DNA of 7,934 nt. Origin: an uncultured Candidatus Peregrinibacteria bacterium (GTDB lineage: Bacteria > Patescibacteriota > Gracilibacteria > CAIRYL01). The notes beneath the pieces are model-generated. The model was given only the letters and a program-made list of their open reading frames with translations, was not told the DNA's origin and made no database searches. A program made the position numbers and the translations under genes. The DNA lies in NCBI GenBank assembly GCA_903882825.1, contig CAIRYL010000136.1:1-7934 (forward strand). Reading direction: 5' to 3'. Within the stretch, counting starts at the first letter, position 1. Every line of letters begins with the position of its first letter. Shown here one piece after another: positions 1-7,080 of the stretch.

Positions 1-114
1 GAAAATTTAGAAAATAGTGTTCACTCTTTTACCCAGAATTTACAAGAAAAAGGGTTTACCCCTCAGGAACATCACTTTTCTGTTACTGGACTTTGTAAAA
101 ATTGTACAACATAA
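1..114 (+). CDS. Fur/Zur-family metal-dependent transcriptional regulator, C-terminal fragment
   Basis: Reading from base 1 in frame 1 gives 37 codons ending at a TAA at 112-114; the gene continues upstream of the window. The tail reads HHFSVTGLCKNCTT, matching the C-terminal end of Fur-family repressors, where a His-rich strand is followed by Gly-x-Cys-x-x-Cys. That CxxC is usually half of the structural zinc site in the dimerisation domain; the other CxxC would lie upstream, out of view. It ends 18 bases before a zinc-type ABC importer operon on the same strand, so a Zur-like zinc-sensing role is the natural inference. Fur, Mur or PerR types cannot be excluded because the DNA-binding helix and regulatory metal site are not visible. 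Confidence 0.72.
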   Translation, partial: ENLENSVHSFTQNLQEKGFTPQEHHFSVTGLCKNCTT

Positions 115-132
115 CGTTCTTTTTCTTTTTTT

Positions 133-1026
133 ATGAAAAACCTGTTTTTTCTTTTCTTTCTTTTCTTTTTTACAGGTTGTGGACTCGTGTCTTCTCTCCC
201 TTCTGTGAGTCCTACGGTTTCTCCTCCTGAAAAAAAATTAACCGTCGTTGCGAGTTTTTATCCACTGGCGTTTTTGGCACAAGAAATTGGTGGAGATACC
301 GTTTCTGTAAAAAATTTGGCAGGAAATACCGAAGTACACGAATATCAGCCAAGCCCGCAAGAAAGAGTCCTATTACAAAAAACAGATATTATTCTTTTTC
401 AAGGAGCATCTTTAGAGTCATGGACACACAACATTATTCCCGAACTCCAAAAGAAAGGGATAAAAACCATTTCTGTTTTAAACGAGATTCCTTCTCTTTC
501 TGAAATACAAAAAGATGCCTCGTTTAATCCTCACACGTGGTTGGATCCCATATATGAAAAAGAAACTATTGCGATCATACTGAAGGCGTTTCAAGAAAGA
601 GACCCTCAAAATGCCGAGTATTACCAGAAGAATGCGCTCATACTTCAGGAAAAATTTTCTCAAATTGATAATGAATATAAAAGAGTACTGCAAAATTGCC
701 AAAAAAAGAGTGTTGTTGTTTCTCATAATGCCTTTGAATACGTTGCAAAACGGTATAAGTTTCAGACCTATTCTCTTTCGGGGCTTTCCCCTGAAGATGA
801 GCCATCTGCAGAAAACCTTGCATATCTGAAAAAAGAAATTCAAAAGCAGGGGATTACGTATATTTTAGCAGAACAAAATACGGTTCAACGATTTTCTCAA
901 ACTCTCGCGAAAGAGACGGGGGTACAAATGCTTTCTATAAATACTTTGGAAACGGATACGGAAGAATTTTTTACGGCTGTGCAAAAAAATCTCAATAGTT
1001 TTTCTCTCGCTCTGGCATGCTCATGA
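133..1026 (+). CDS. znuA: Zinc ABC transporter substrate-binding lipoprotein (ZnuA-like, cluster A-I)
   Basis: This 297-residue protein should capture zinc outside the membrane and deliver it to the ZnuB permease. The N-terminus has a Lys, a very hydrophobic Phe/Leu stretch and a lipobox FTGC, so it is probably lipid-anchored at Cys16 after signal peptidase II cleavage. The mature domain starts with LTVVASFYPLAFLAQEI, typical of the A-I metal-binding family. Visible candidate ligands are His69 (VHEYQPSP), His134 (NPHTWLDP) and His198 (VVSHNAFEY). The fourth is probably an acidic residue, Glu247 (AEQNT) or one in the LETDTEEF segment near residue 275. A His at the third site rather than the Glu of manganese binders favours zinc. 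The His-rich loop of many ZnuA proteins between the first and second ligands is absent. The start at 133 is the only one that keeps the signal peptide; no Shine-Dalgarno is seen. The stop overlaps znuC. Confidence 0.9.
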   Translation: MKNLFFLFFLFFFTGCGLVSSLPSVSPTVSPPEKKLTVVASFYPLAFLAQEIGGDTVSVKNLAGNTEVHEYQPSPQERVLLQKTDIILFQGASLESWTHNIIPELQKKGIKTISVLNEIPSLSEIQKDASFNPHTWLDPIYEKETIAIILKAFQERDPQNAEYYQKNALILQEKFSQIDNEYKRVLQNCQKKSVVVSHNAFEYVAKRYKFQTYSLSGLSPEDEPSAENLAYLKKEIQKQGITYILAEQNTVQRFSQTLAKETGVQMLSINTLETDTEEFFTAVQKNLNSFSLALACS

Positions 1027-1757
1027 TTTCTGCACAAAATATGGGGGTACAATTTGAAGAAAATTTTGTATTACAAAATATCTCTTTTGAAGTACAAAAA
1101 GGGGAATATATAGGAATTATTGGACCAAATGGGGCAGGAAAATCGACACTTTTAAAACTTATTTTAGGAATGGTAAAGCCAACACAAGGAAGTATAAACG
1201 TTGCGGTTGGAGCACGATTTGGATATGTTCCTCAAAATTATCTTCCGAAAAATTTATTTTCTGTTTCGGTGCAAGAAATTTTAGAAATGGGACTCTCAAG
1301 AATTTCCTGTTGGAGAAATACTACAGAATCTCGAATTCTTCAGGAAAAAATAGAAATAGTGGGGCTTGATGCTTCATTTTTTAAAAAACCATTTCATGAT
1401 CTTTCGGGTGGGCAAAAACAACGGGTTATTATTGCACGGGCATTACTTCAAGATCCGGAAATTTTATTATTTGATGAGCCACTCAGTGGCGTAGATTTCG
1501 CGACAAAATTACAATTATATGATGTTTTAGCAGAAATTAATACTCTTCAAAAAACGACTATTTTATTTGTTTCACACGAAGTGGAAAGTGTTGTGAACCG
1601 GTGTCATCGGATATTGTGTCTTAATAAAAAATTACACGAAGGGTGCCACCCGTTAGATTTTATAGTGGGAAAATCTTCTCTTTGTCCCACGGTTCCAATA
1701 CCAGAAAAACTTCATCCTGTTCATCATCATCACGATCTTTCTTCTTCTTCATGCTAG
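1023..1757 (+). CDS. znuC: Zinc ABC transporter ATP-binding protein (ZnuC-like)
   Basis: This is the cytoplasmic ATPase that powers zinc import with ZnuB. Numbered from an ATG at 1023 (244 residues), it shows Walker A GPNGAGKST at about 34-42, a Q-loop in YVPQNY near 68-73, the ABC signature LSGGQKQR at about 127-134, Walker B ILLFDEP near 147-153, the D-loop SGVD and the H-loop SHE near 184-186. The C-terminal extension has Cys and His residues (EGCHP, then VHHHHD) and ends SSSSC, like the His-rich tails known in some ZnuC proteins. The start at 1023 gives a four-base ATGA overlap with the znuA stop; an in-frame ATG at 1017 would add two residues and cannot be excluded. Its stop overlaps the znuB start (ATGCTAG), which suggests translational coupling. 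Confidence 0.93.
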   Translation: MISAQNMGVQFEENFVLQNISFEVQKGEYIGIIGPNGAGKSTLLKLILGMVKPTQGSINVAVGARFGYVPQNYLPKNLFSVSVQEILEMGLSRISCWRNTTESRILQEKIEIVGLDASFFKKPFHDLSGGQKQRVIIARALLQDPEILLFDEPLSGVDFATKLQLYDVLAEINTLQKTTILFVSHEVESVVNRCHRILCLNKKLHEGCHPLDFIVGKSSLCPTVPIPEKLHPVHHHHDLSSSSC

Positions 1758-2581
1758 AAATTTTTGAGTATGACTTTTTAGTGCGGGCGCTTTTGGTAGG
1801 TACTTTTTGTGCCGTGGTAACCGCGGTTGTGGGAAATTTTTTAGTGGCCAGTCGACAAGCAGTAGTTTCGGATATGCTGGCACATACCAGTTTAGCAGGA
1901 GTTGGACTGGGTATTTTTTTAAATATTTCACCTTCTTTTGTTGGAATTTTAGTTTCTATAGGTGCGAGTATTTTTTTATTTTTACTCGGATCTCAAAAAA
2001 AAATACCACAGGAAGCCATTTCGGTATTGTTGCTTACAGGAGGAATGGCTTTGGCATTACTGTTGGCACATCTTTCAAAAAATAATCCTGTGAGTTTTGA
2101 AACTTTTTTGTTTGGGTCTTTACTCACGATTACCAATTCCGAAGCGGTTCTTTTTGCCGTGTTGGGTTTGGGGATTTTGGTGTGTATTTTTTTGTTTTGG
2201 AACCGGTTTTTATGTCTTATTTTTGATATTGATTTTTTTAGAAGTCGTTTTCGATTTTCAATTTTTTTTGAAATTTTCTTTCTCATGATGGTGGCGGTTT
2301 TAGTGGCACTTTCATTGCAAATTATTGGAGGGCTTTTGGTGGGTGCACTGTTAGTTATTCCTGTTATTACAGCACAAAATATGGCGAAAAGTTTTCGCGC
2401 TTCGGTATGGTGGAGCGTATTTTTAAATGTTATGGGGGTTTTGGGAGGTATTTTTTTCTCATTTTACGCCGACATTCCTACCAGTAGTGCTATTGTACTC
2501 AGTTTGTGGTGCTTATTTTTAGTATTTGGTGTTTTGGTTCCCTTTGGAAAAAAATTTTTAAAAAGGGAATTATATTCCTAA
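1751..2581 (+). CDS. znuB: Zinc ABC transporter permease (ABC-3 family, ZnuB-like)
   Basis: This 276-residue, very hydrophobic protein is the membrane channel of the importer. Recognisable ABC-3 features are the N-terminal FLVRALLVGTFCAVVTAVVG helix, the SDMLAHTSLAGVGLG segment (equivalent to the family's DALSHA-type motif), the IIGGLLVGALLVIPVITA segment and the late DIPTSSAIVL stretch. About eight hydrophobic segments are apparent, as usual for the family. The ATG at 1751 is preferred: the frame stays open upstream to 1643, but that part translates to a Ser/Phe-rich sequence lying wholly inside znuC and unlike any permease. The ATG overlaps the znuC stop, so the three subunits are probably made from one message in coupled fashion. 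The last 12 bases overlap the end of the convergent minus-strand gene. Confidence 0.92.
   Translation: MLEIFEYDFLVRALLVGTFCAVVTAVVGNFLVASRQAVVSDMLAHTSLAGVGLGIFLNISPSFVGILVSIGASIFLFLLGSQKKIPQEAISVLLLTGGMALALLLAHLSKNNPVSFETFLFGSLLTITNSEAVLFAVLGLGILVCIFLFWNRFLCLIFDIDFFRSRFRFSIFFEIFFLMMVAVLVALSLQIIGGLLVGALLVIPVITAQNMAKSFRASVWWSVFLNVMGVLGGIFFSFYADIPTSSAIVLSLWCLFLVFGVLVPFGKKFLKRELYS
2565..2579 (-). terminator. Candidate intrinsic terminator at the convergent znuB/minus-gene junction
   Basis: The arms gggaat (2565-2570) and attcct (2574-2579) pair with one G-T wobble around a three-base loop. Read on the minus strand, the hairpin includes the stop codon of the 219-residue gene and is followed by a run of T, an A5 run and another long T run (complement of about 2550-2564). 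This layout suits termination of minus-strand transcription. It is short and AT-rich, and it lies within the znuB coding end, so it is only a candidate. Confidence 0.4.
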
Positions 2582-3229
2582 AAGTTGTATACGAAACATA
2601 TTTTGATAGGTAACAATTTTTGCTAAAGCACTCCCTGGGATAATTTTTCGAGTTCTTAAAAATTCTTCTAAATCCGATTCCAGGGTTTTTATTAGTTCGT
2701 TCATATTTTCATAAACGTATCCTCTTCCCTGCCACCAATCATGCAGTGCAAGTCCCTTTATCTCTCGCTCCACACCTTTTGGATGAGTAAGATTTGTTTT
2801 TATAAGATCCCATTGATTTGGATTGTTACCCGGGCGGAACAACCACGGCTTTTGAGAAATAAATAAATCTTGTGCTGGAGTATGAGAAAGTATTCGACAA
2901 CTATTTTCTGGCAACCCATCTTTGGAGTTTGCGACTCTTTCTAACCCATCGAATAGATCAACTTGCATTAAACGTTTTATTGAATCGGGATCTCCGACAT
3001 CATGCATATAATTCTTTATTTTCACCAATACAGGACTATGGTTTGGATCTTTCCATCGAATAGCCTCTAGTTGCACATGAGATGGATGAACACCGTTGTC
3101 ATACGGGAAACCTGTTTCATGTACTATTGTTCCGAATTTCCCATTCTTGGGGTTTGGCTTTGGTGCTCTGTTGCTAGTGAAACTTTTGAAAAAATTTTCA
3201 AGCACGTATTGTAAAAAACATATTCTCAC
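2570..3229 (-). CDS. Hypothetical protein, 219 residues, no recognised family
   Basis: I do not recognise this protein. It appears soluble, with no signal peptide or clear membrane helix. The middle is rich in Trp, Pro, His and Asp (for example RWKDPNHSP, HDVGDPD, LHDWWQGRG), and the C-terminal 60 residues look helical and charged (NELIKTLESDLEEFLRTRK). No catalytic motif is evident. The longest frame begins with GTG at 3227-3229. An AGAGGAAG tract sits immediately before it, rather close for a Shine-Dalgarno; that purine stretch is better placed for an ATG seven bases downstream of the GTG, which opens only a 7-codon frame. The true start is therefore uncertain, and a GTG at codon 9 is possible. 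It overlaps the znuB end by 12 bases in convergent orientation and is divergent from lysS. The length and ordinary protein-like composition argue that it is real. Confidence 0.6.
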   Translation of the reverse strand: MRICFLQYVLENFFKSFTSNRAPKPNPKNGKFGTIVHETGFPYDNGVHPSHVQLEAIRWKDPNHSPVLVKIKNYMHDVGDPDSIKRLMQVDLFDGLERVANSKDGLPENSCRILSHTPAQDLFISQKPWLFRPGNNPNQWDLIKTNLTHPKGVEREIKGLALHDWWQGRGYVYENMNELIKTLESDLEEFLRTRKIIPGSALAKIVTYQNMFRIQLLGI

Positions 3230-3295
3230 CTTCCTCTAAAATTTGATATTGTCAACATTTTTTGGCATTCTGGTGTGTGTATTTTTTTATTCTGT

Positions 3296-4831
3296 ATGGA
3301 TGACCGTATTGAAAAAGTGGAACGATTAAAAAACGGAGGCATAGAACCGTATTTTTCTGGGAAGTTTTTAAAAACTCATTCCTGTTTGAGTGCTCAACAA
3401 CAAGCCGAACAAAAAGGGATGAGAAATATTGAAGAAATTCAAGCTGGAAATTCTTCTGCGCCTGTTGTGTATACTGTAGCAGGTCGCATGATGCTGTTTC
3501 GTTCTATGGGAAAATTAGCGTTTGCACATATTCAAGATGAATCGGGACGTATGCAAATTTGTTTTCAGCGGGATATGTTTGTTATTTCCAAAACATTGCC
3601 GTTGGACTCTTCCGCAGAAGATGTATCGCCGTTAAAAATAGTAGAAAAACTTTTTGATCTTGGCGATTTTATAGGAGTAACCGGTGAAATGTTTCGTACA
3701 CATCATGGAGAAATAACACTTTTTGTAAAAGAAGTGACTTTTTTATCTAAAGCAATCCGCGCATTACCAGAAAAATTTCATGGACTTTCCGATCGTGAAA
3801 TGTGTTACCGCGAACGAAATTTAGATTTACTCACCAATACGGAAACATTTCAGCGTTTTCGGCTTCGGTCTCATGTTATTCGAGAAATTCGGGAATTTTT
3901 TTATGAAAAAGATTTTTTAGAATTAGAAACGCGAATTTTACAACCACAAGCAGGAGGAGCAATGGCGCAAGTATTTACCACACATCATAATGCTTTAAAT
4001 CATGATTTTGTATTACGGATTGCCCTGGAACTTGATTTAAAAATGGCAATGGGAGGCGGATTTGAACGGGTATTTGAAATTGGAAAAAATTTTAGGAATG
4101 AAGGAATCGATCCTTCTCATTTACAAGAATTTACTATGTGTGAATGGTATGCCTCGTACCAGAACTTGTATACCAATAAGCAATGGACACAAGAATTGTT
4201 TCAGAGAATTGCGAAAAATTGTTTTGGAAATACTCCGGTAGTTCTGAAAAATACTATGGGAGAAGAAGTATTGATAGATTTTTTGGCACCTTTTGCAGAA
4301 GAACGTTTTCCCGATTTATTACAAAAACATGCAGGATTAAATATGTATACCGCGTCTGATGAAGAAGTACGAAAAGTGGCACAATTGGTAGGAGTAGAAA
4401 AAATTTCAGGAGTGGGAAGAGCAAATTTACTCGATGATATTTATAAAAAAACTGCACGTCCAAAATTAGTATTGCCCACTTTTGTATTTGATTATCCAGA
4501 AGCTTTAAAACCATTGGCGCGTCCAAAAGGCGATGGAACCGCGGAATGTTTTCAACTGGTTATAAATGGATGGGAAGTAGTAAATTCTTATGGAGAGCTT
4601 ATTGATCCACAACTCCAAAGACGTCTTTTAGAGGCGCAATCGAGTATAAAAGCAGGAGGAGATGCCGATGCGATGGAATTAGACGAATCGTTTTTAAAAG
4701 CTATGGAACATGGTTTTCCCCCTATGACCGGAAGTGGATTTGGAATTGATCGTTTAGTGGCATTGTTTACCGGACAATCAAATTTGCGAGATACGGTACT
4801 GTTTCCCACTATGAAGCCAGAAAAAGAATAA
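3296..4831 (+). CDS. lysS: Lysyl-tRNA synthetase, class II
   Basis: This enzyme charges tRNA-Lys with lysine in the cytoplasm. Numbered from the ATG at 3296 (511 residues, normal for the family), it has an N-terminal OB-fold anticodon-binding domain at about 55-155 (GRMMLFRSMGKLAFAHIQDE), a linker with YRERNLDL, and then the class II catalytic core. Motif 2 is FRNEGIDPSHLQEFT at about 266-280 and motif 3 is GSGFGIDRLVALF at about 479-491, followed by NLRDTVLFPTMKP. Lysine-specific segments include GGAMAQVFTTHHNAL and NSYGELIDP. Oddities: motif 1 reads LELETRILQ where a Pro is expected in place of the Arg; RIALELDLK replaces the usual RIAPELYLK; and HLQEFT replaces HNPEFT. The separate EpmA/PoxA paralogue family lacks the anticodon domain seen here. 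A GTG at 3275 would add seven hydrophobic residues and is less likely. No Shine-Dalgarno is visible. Confidence 0.95.
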   Translation: MDDRIEKVERLKNGGIEPYFSGKFLKTHSCLSAQQQAEQKGMRNIEEIQAGNSSAPVVYTVAGRMMLFRSMGKLAFAHIQDESGRMQICFQRDMFVISKTLPLDSSAEDVSPLKIVEKLFDLGDFIGVTGEMFRTHHGEITLFVKEVTFLSKAIRALPEKFHGLSDREMCYRERNLDLLTNTETFQRFRLRSHVIREIREFFYEKDFLELETRILQPQAGGAMAQVFTTHHNALNHDFVLRIALELDLKMAMGGGFERVFEIGKNFRNEGIDPSHLQEFTMCEWYASYQNLYTNKQWTQELFQRIAKNCFGNTPVVLKNTMGEEVLIDFLAPFAEERFPDLLQKHAGLNMYTASDEEVRKVAQLVGVEKISGVGRANLLDDIYKKTARPKLVLPTFVFDYPEALKPLARPKGDGTAECFQLVINGWEVVNSYGELIDPQLQRRLLEAQSSIKAGGDADAMELDESFLKAMEHGFPPMTGSGFGIDRLVALFTGQSNLRDTVLFPTMKPEKE

Positions 4832-4855
4832 AAAAACTTCTGTTTTTTTAATTTT
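4830..4855 (+). terminator. Weak A/T hairpin terminator after lysS
   Basis: Immediately at the lysS stop, aaaaaaac (4830-4837) pairs with gttttttt (4842-4849) around a ttct loop, and more T residues follow at 4852-4856. The stem has only one G-C pair, so it resembles a weak intrinsic terminator. A second all-A/T hairpin follows at 4860-4879 (ttaaaaat with atttttaa, loop tgaa). Confidence 0.45.
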
Positions 4856-4936
4856 TCCCTTAAAAATTGAAATTTTTAAAATTTCTCTACAATACTTTTT
4901 TTGTCTCATTTTTTCCGTATTTTGGGCACCTTTTTT

Positions 4937-4963
4937 CTCACACCTGCCGAAAGATGGTTCTGA
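4937..4963. repeat. Degenerate copy of the CCTCC-GAA-GGAGG palindromic repeat
   Basis: This stretch (starting ctcacacctgccgaaag) matches about 18 of 27 positions of the perfect palindrome at 7908-7934 and shares its cacacct and ccgaa core. The right arm has decayed, so it would fold only weakly. It lies 10 bases before the ATTCCCGC repeat, the same association of two repeat types as at 7099-7172. Confidence 0.45.
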
Positions 4964-4973
4964 GGTATGGCAC

Positions 4974-5000
4974 TGGATTCCCGCCTTCGCGGGAATGACA
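4974..5000. repeat. ATTCCCGC palindromic interspersed repeat, copy 1
   Basis: The 27-base unit begins tggattcccgcc and ends gggaatgaca. It is the exact reverse complement of 7099-7125. The core attcccgc and gcgggaat can form a GC-rich hairpin. Elements of this ATTCCC...GGGAAT kind (compare the neisserial dRS3 repeat) occur between genes in many bacteria. Both copies here are noncoding and much more GC-rich than their surroundings. Confidence 0.9.
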
Positions 5001-5004
5001 AGCC

Positions 5005-5040
5005 TTCATTTGGCTCGAGAGTGACGAAACAATTTCTCTC
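5005..5040. repeat. AGAGTGA-type repeat module, copy 1
   Basis: This 36-base stretch (ttcatttggctcgagagtga onward) resembles 7184-7217, sharing tttgg, tc, agagtga, ga, ac and the terminal tctctc blocks with scattered substitutions and a small length difference. It immediately follows the ATTCCCGC repeat. It is the third part of a cluster that recurs in a different order near position 7100. Confidence 0.6.
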
Positions 5041-5171
5041 TTATTCCAGCATATCAAAAAAGGAATTCCCATAAAAAAAGGAACCGATTTTTTATGTTTG
5101 CATGAGAGTGTGCATCATTTTTTTGTTTTTAGAAAAGCAAAAACTGTGCACGTGTTCCAATGGGGTGTGGC

Positions 5172-5192
5172 AAAAAAAGCGAAACTTTCACT
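5172..5192 (-). terminator. Candidate intrinsic terminator for the DEAD-box helicase gene
   Basis: Read on the minus strand, agtgaa pairs with ttcgct (one G-T wobble) around a three-base agt loop and is followed directly by seven T (complement of 5172-5178; the stem's last base overlaps this run). It lies about 65 bases beyond the helicase stop codon, a sensible position for a terminator, although the stem is only six pairs. Confidence 0.5.
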
Positions 5193-5257
5193 TACCGCTC
5201 AACACAGTATTTGTAAAAGCTGTTCTGCGCGGTTCCTTCTAAAAATTCTCAGGGTTT

Positions 5258-6874
5258 TTATCTGCCTCGGGAATGTCCACCACTATTTTTTCCAGAAAAA
5301 CCACCAGTTCTTCCTCCAAAACTTCCACTGCCACTATGACCACTTCCTCCTGGTCGGTTGGGTCTTCCATATCCACCACCGTGCCCAAATCCTCCACTGG
5401 GTTTTCCGCTCGAAGATCCAGAAGGACTTCTAGAAGATCCTTCGCCAGATGGACGATCATTTCTTCTAAAATTTCCTCTTCTAAAATTTCCCCTTCGGTC
5501 TCCGCCTCCGCTTCCGTAGCCTCGGTCTTCTCGTTCAATATCTATAAAAAATCGTTGTAAACGTTCTCCTTCTATTCCAATAGAGTGCGGACCTTTTACA
5601 TCGTTGAGCGATAAAATATATGACATTACTTTTTGAGAAGCTTGTTCGACACCCATTTTACTCGAGAGCATTTCAAAAAATACTCGTGCCGAATCATGAA
5701 TTTTTTGAGTTGCGAGTTCTTCTACTAATCGTTTTCCATTTTCTTTTCGAAGTTCGTCTATGGTAGGTAAAACTTGGTGCATCATTTTACTTCCTACTTT
5801 TTGTTTAATGCGTCGTAAATCTCTCCATTCTCTGGGGGTTACCAGTGTAATAGCTTTCCCTTTTTCTCCGGCGCGGGCGGTTCGTCCTATTCGGTGTACA
5901 TAACTTTCGGCTTCAAATGGAATATGGAAATTAATAACGTGTGATATTCCTCGAACATCCAGTCCTCGTGCGGCAATATCTGTTGCGACTAATACCGTAA
6001 TTTCTCCGTTTTGAAATGCTCGCATAACGGCTTCTCGTTGACGTTGTTCCATATCTCCATGTAATCCTTTTACTAAATAACCACGTCCCATCAGCATGGT
6101 GCATAAACGATCCACCTCGCTTTTGGTTCTACAAAATACCACGGCTTTTGCAGGGTCTTCGCTGTCCATCAGTCGAAAAGTGGCATCATCACGTTCGGAT
6201 TCATCAATGACGCAGTACCATTCTTCAATATTTTTGTTAATGGATCCTTCTTCTTCATTGGTATTTACACTCACCATTTGTGGATCTTTTAAAATTTTAT
6301 TGGCGAGATCTCTTATGGGTTTTGGCATAGTTGCGGAAAACAAGAGTGTTTGCCGTTCTTGAGGAAGATACGAAAAAATTTCTTGAATATCATCTAAAAA
6401 TCCCATGTCGAGCATTTCGTCGGCTTCATCGAGCACTACCATTGAAGGCTTAAAAATTCCAATTCTTTCGCCTTTTAAAAGGTCTAATAGTCTTCCGGGA
6501 GTGGCTACTACTACTTGTGCGCCTTGTTGGATTCGTCCAATTTGTTGTGAATACGATTGTCCTCCATAAATGGCAACGGTGTGGATTCCATCATTTTTTC
6601 CAAGGGCATATAGTTCATCACTCACTTGGTTTGCCAGTTCTCGAGTGGGAGTAATAATTAAAATTTCTACTCCGCCTTTTTTGGTCATATTTTGAATGCA
6701 TGGTAACCCAAATGCGGCGGTTTTTCCGGTTCCGGTGTGGGCTTGGGCAATAATGTCTTTTCCTTGCATTACTACAGGAATTGCCTCTTTTTGAATAGGG
6801 CTTGGCTCTATAAAACCCATTTCGGTGATACTTTGTAAAAGACTCTCTTTTAATCCTAAACTTTGGAAACTCAT
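5258..6874 (-). CDS. DEAD-box ATP-dependent RNA helicase with Gly/Arg/Ser-rich tail
   Basis: This 538-residue enzyme is expected to unwind short RNA duplexes, as in ribosome assembly, RNA decay or cold adaptation. All family motifs are present in order: the Q motif (FQSLGL plus PSPIQ, 3-28), motif I AHTGTGKT (45-52), Ia PTRELA (76-81), GG (104-105), Ib TPGR (125-128), II DEAD (149-152), III SAT (180-182), IV VVFCRTK (245-251), V ATDIAARGLD (297-306) and VI HRIGRTAR (327-334). After the core, residues 350-450 look helical and charged. From about 451 to the end a low-complexity tail rich in Gly, Ser, Arg and some aromatics (RRGNFRRGNFRR, GGGYGRP, SFGGRTGG) resembles RNA-binding RGG tails. No clear DbpA-type RRM is seen, so it is nearer to DeaD/CsdA or RhlE types; I do not assign a symbol. 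The ATG at 6872-6874 puts the Q-motif Phe at residue 3, as usual. The gene stands alone and converges on lysS. Confidence 0.95.
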   Translation of the reverse strand: MSFQSLGLKESLLQSITEMGFIEPSPIQKEAIPVVMQGKDIIAQAHTGTGKTAAFGLPCIQNMTKKGGVEILIITPTRELANQVSDELYALGKNDGIHTVAIYGGQSYSQQIGRIQQGAQVVVATPGRLLDLLKGERIGIFKPSMVVLDEADEMLDMGFLDDIQEIFSYLPQERQTLLFSATMPKPIRDLANKILKDPQMVSVNTNEEEGSINKNIEEWYCVIDESERDDATFRLMDSEDPAKAVVFCRTKSEVDRLCTMLMGRGYLVKGLHGDMEQRQREAVMRAFQNGEITVLVATDIAARGLDVRGISHVINFHIPFEAESYVHRIGRTARAGEKGKAITLVTPREWRDLRRIKQKVGSKMMHQVLPTIDELRKENGKRLVEELATQKIHDSARVFFEMLSSKMGVEQASQKVMSYILSLNDVKGPHSIGIEGERLQRFFIDIEREDRGYGSGGGDRRGNFRRGNFRRNDRPSGEGSSRSPSGSSSGKPSGGFGHGGGYGRPNRPGGSGHSGSGSFGGRTGGFSGKNSGGHSRGR

Positions 6875-6894
6875 AATAAAAAAGTAAAATACAG

Positions 6895-6907
6895 AAATAC
6901 GGTATTT
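6895..6907. promoter_or_regulatory. Short perfect inverted repeat upstream of the helicase
   Basis: The sequence aaatac-g-gtattt is a perfect odd palindrome about 20 bases ahead of the helicase ATG, probably in its leader or promoter. A second inverted repeat, gtata-aatg-tatac, lies at 6928-6941. They could be operator-like or simply chance in AT-rich DNA; nothing identifies a binding protein. Confidence 0.25.
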
Positions 6908-7080
6908 TGTAGGAGCAAAAAGAAAACGTATAAATGTATACCAACACTAACAGGAAATAGATATTTTGTACAAGGAAACTGTATAGATAAAAGAGGAAAT
7001 ACATTTTTTTGAGTGCGATGGATACCAAAGAAACGGTGGTTTTTTCAGTTTCCCGTTATTTCCATAATGAAGTTTGGAAA

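Larger units (their letters stand above)
4832..5257. other. Intergenic region between convergent lysS and helicase genes
   Basis: These 426 bases hold no gene I can support. From left to right they contain two A/T hairpins after lysS, a three-part repeat cluster (4937-5040), an A-rich stretch without clear structure, and a terminator-like hairpin for the minus-strand helicase (5172-5192). An open frame from 5098 runs on into the helicase antisense strand and looks like a shadow. Confidence 0.7.

Noticed and set aside
478..843. Minus-strand open frames within znuA.
   Set aside because: They are antisense shadows of a clearly coding gene and have no recognisable content.
1017..1026. Possible TGA-as-glycine code used by some CPR lineages.
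   Set aside because: The TGA at 1024-1026 ends znuA at its normal family length and coincides with the znuC start; reading through adds unrelated sequence until a TAG.
1643..1750. Upstream extension of the znuB frame within znuC.
   Set aside because: It overlaps znuC by over 100 bases and encodes a Ser/Phe-rich stretch unlike the family; the ATG at 1751 matches normal permease N-termini.
3250..3255. A perfect TTGACA on the minus strand, upstream of the 219-residue gene.
   Set aside because: The -10 position would fall on AAGGTG at the GTG start, a poor match, and transcription would begin inside the gene.
5098..5433. A 111-codon plus-strand open frame.
   Set aside because: More than half lies antisense to the helicase tail, where Gly-rich codons keep other frames open; the rest has no recognisable protein features.
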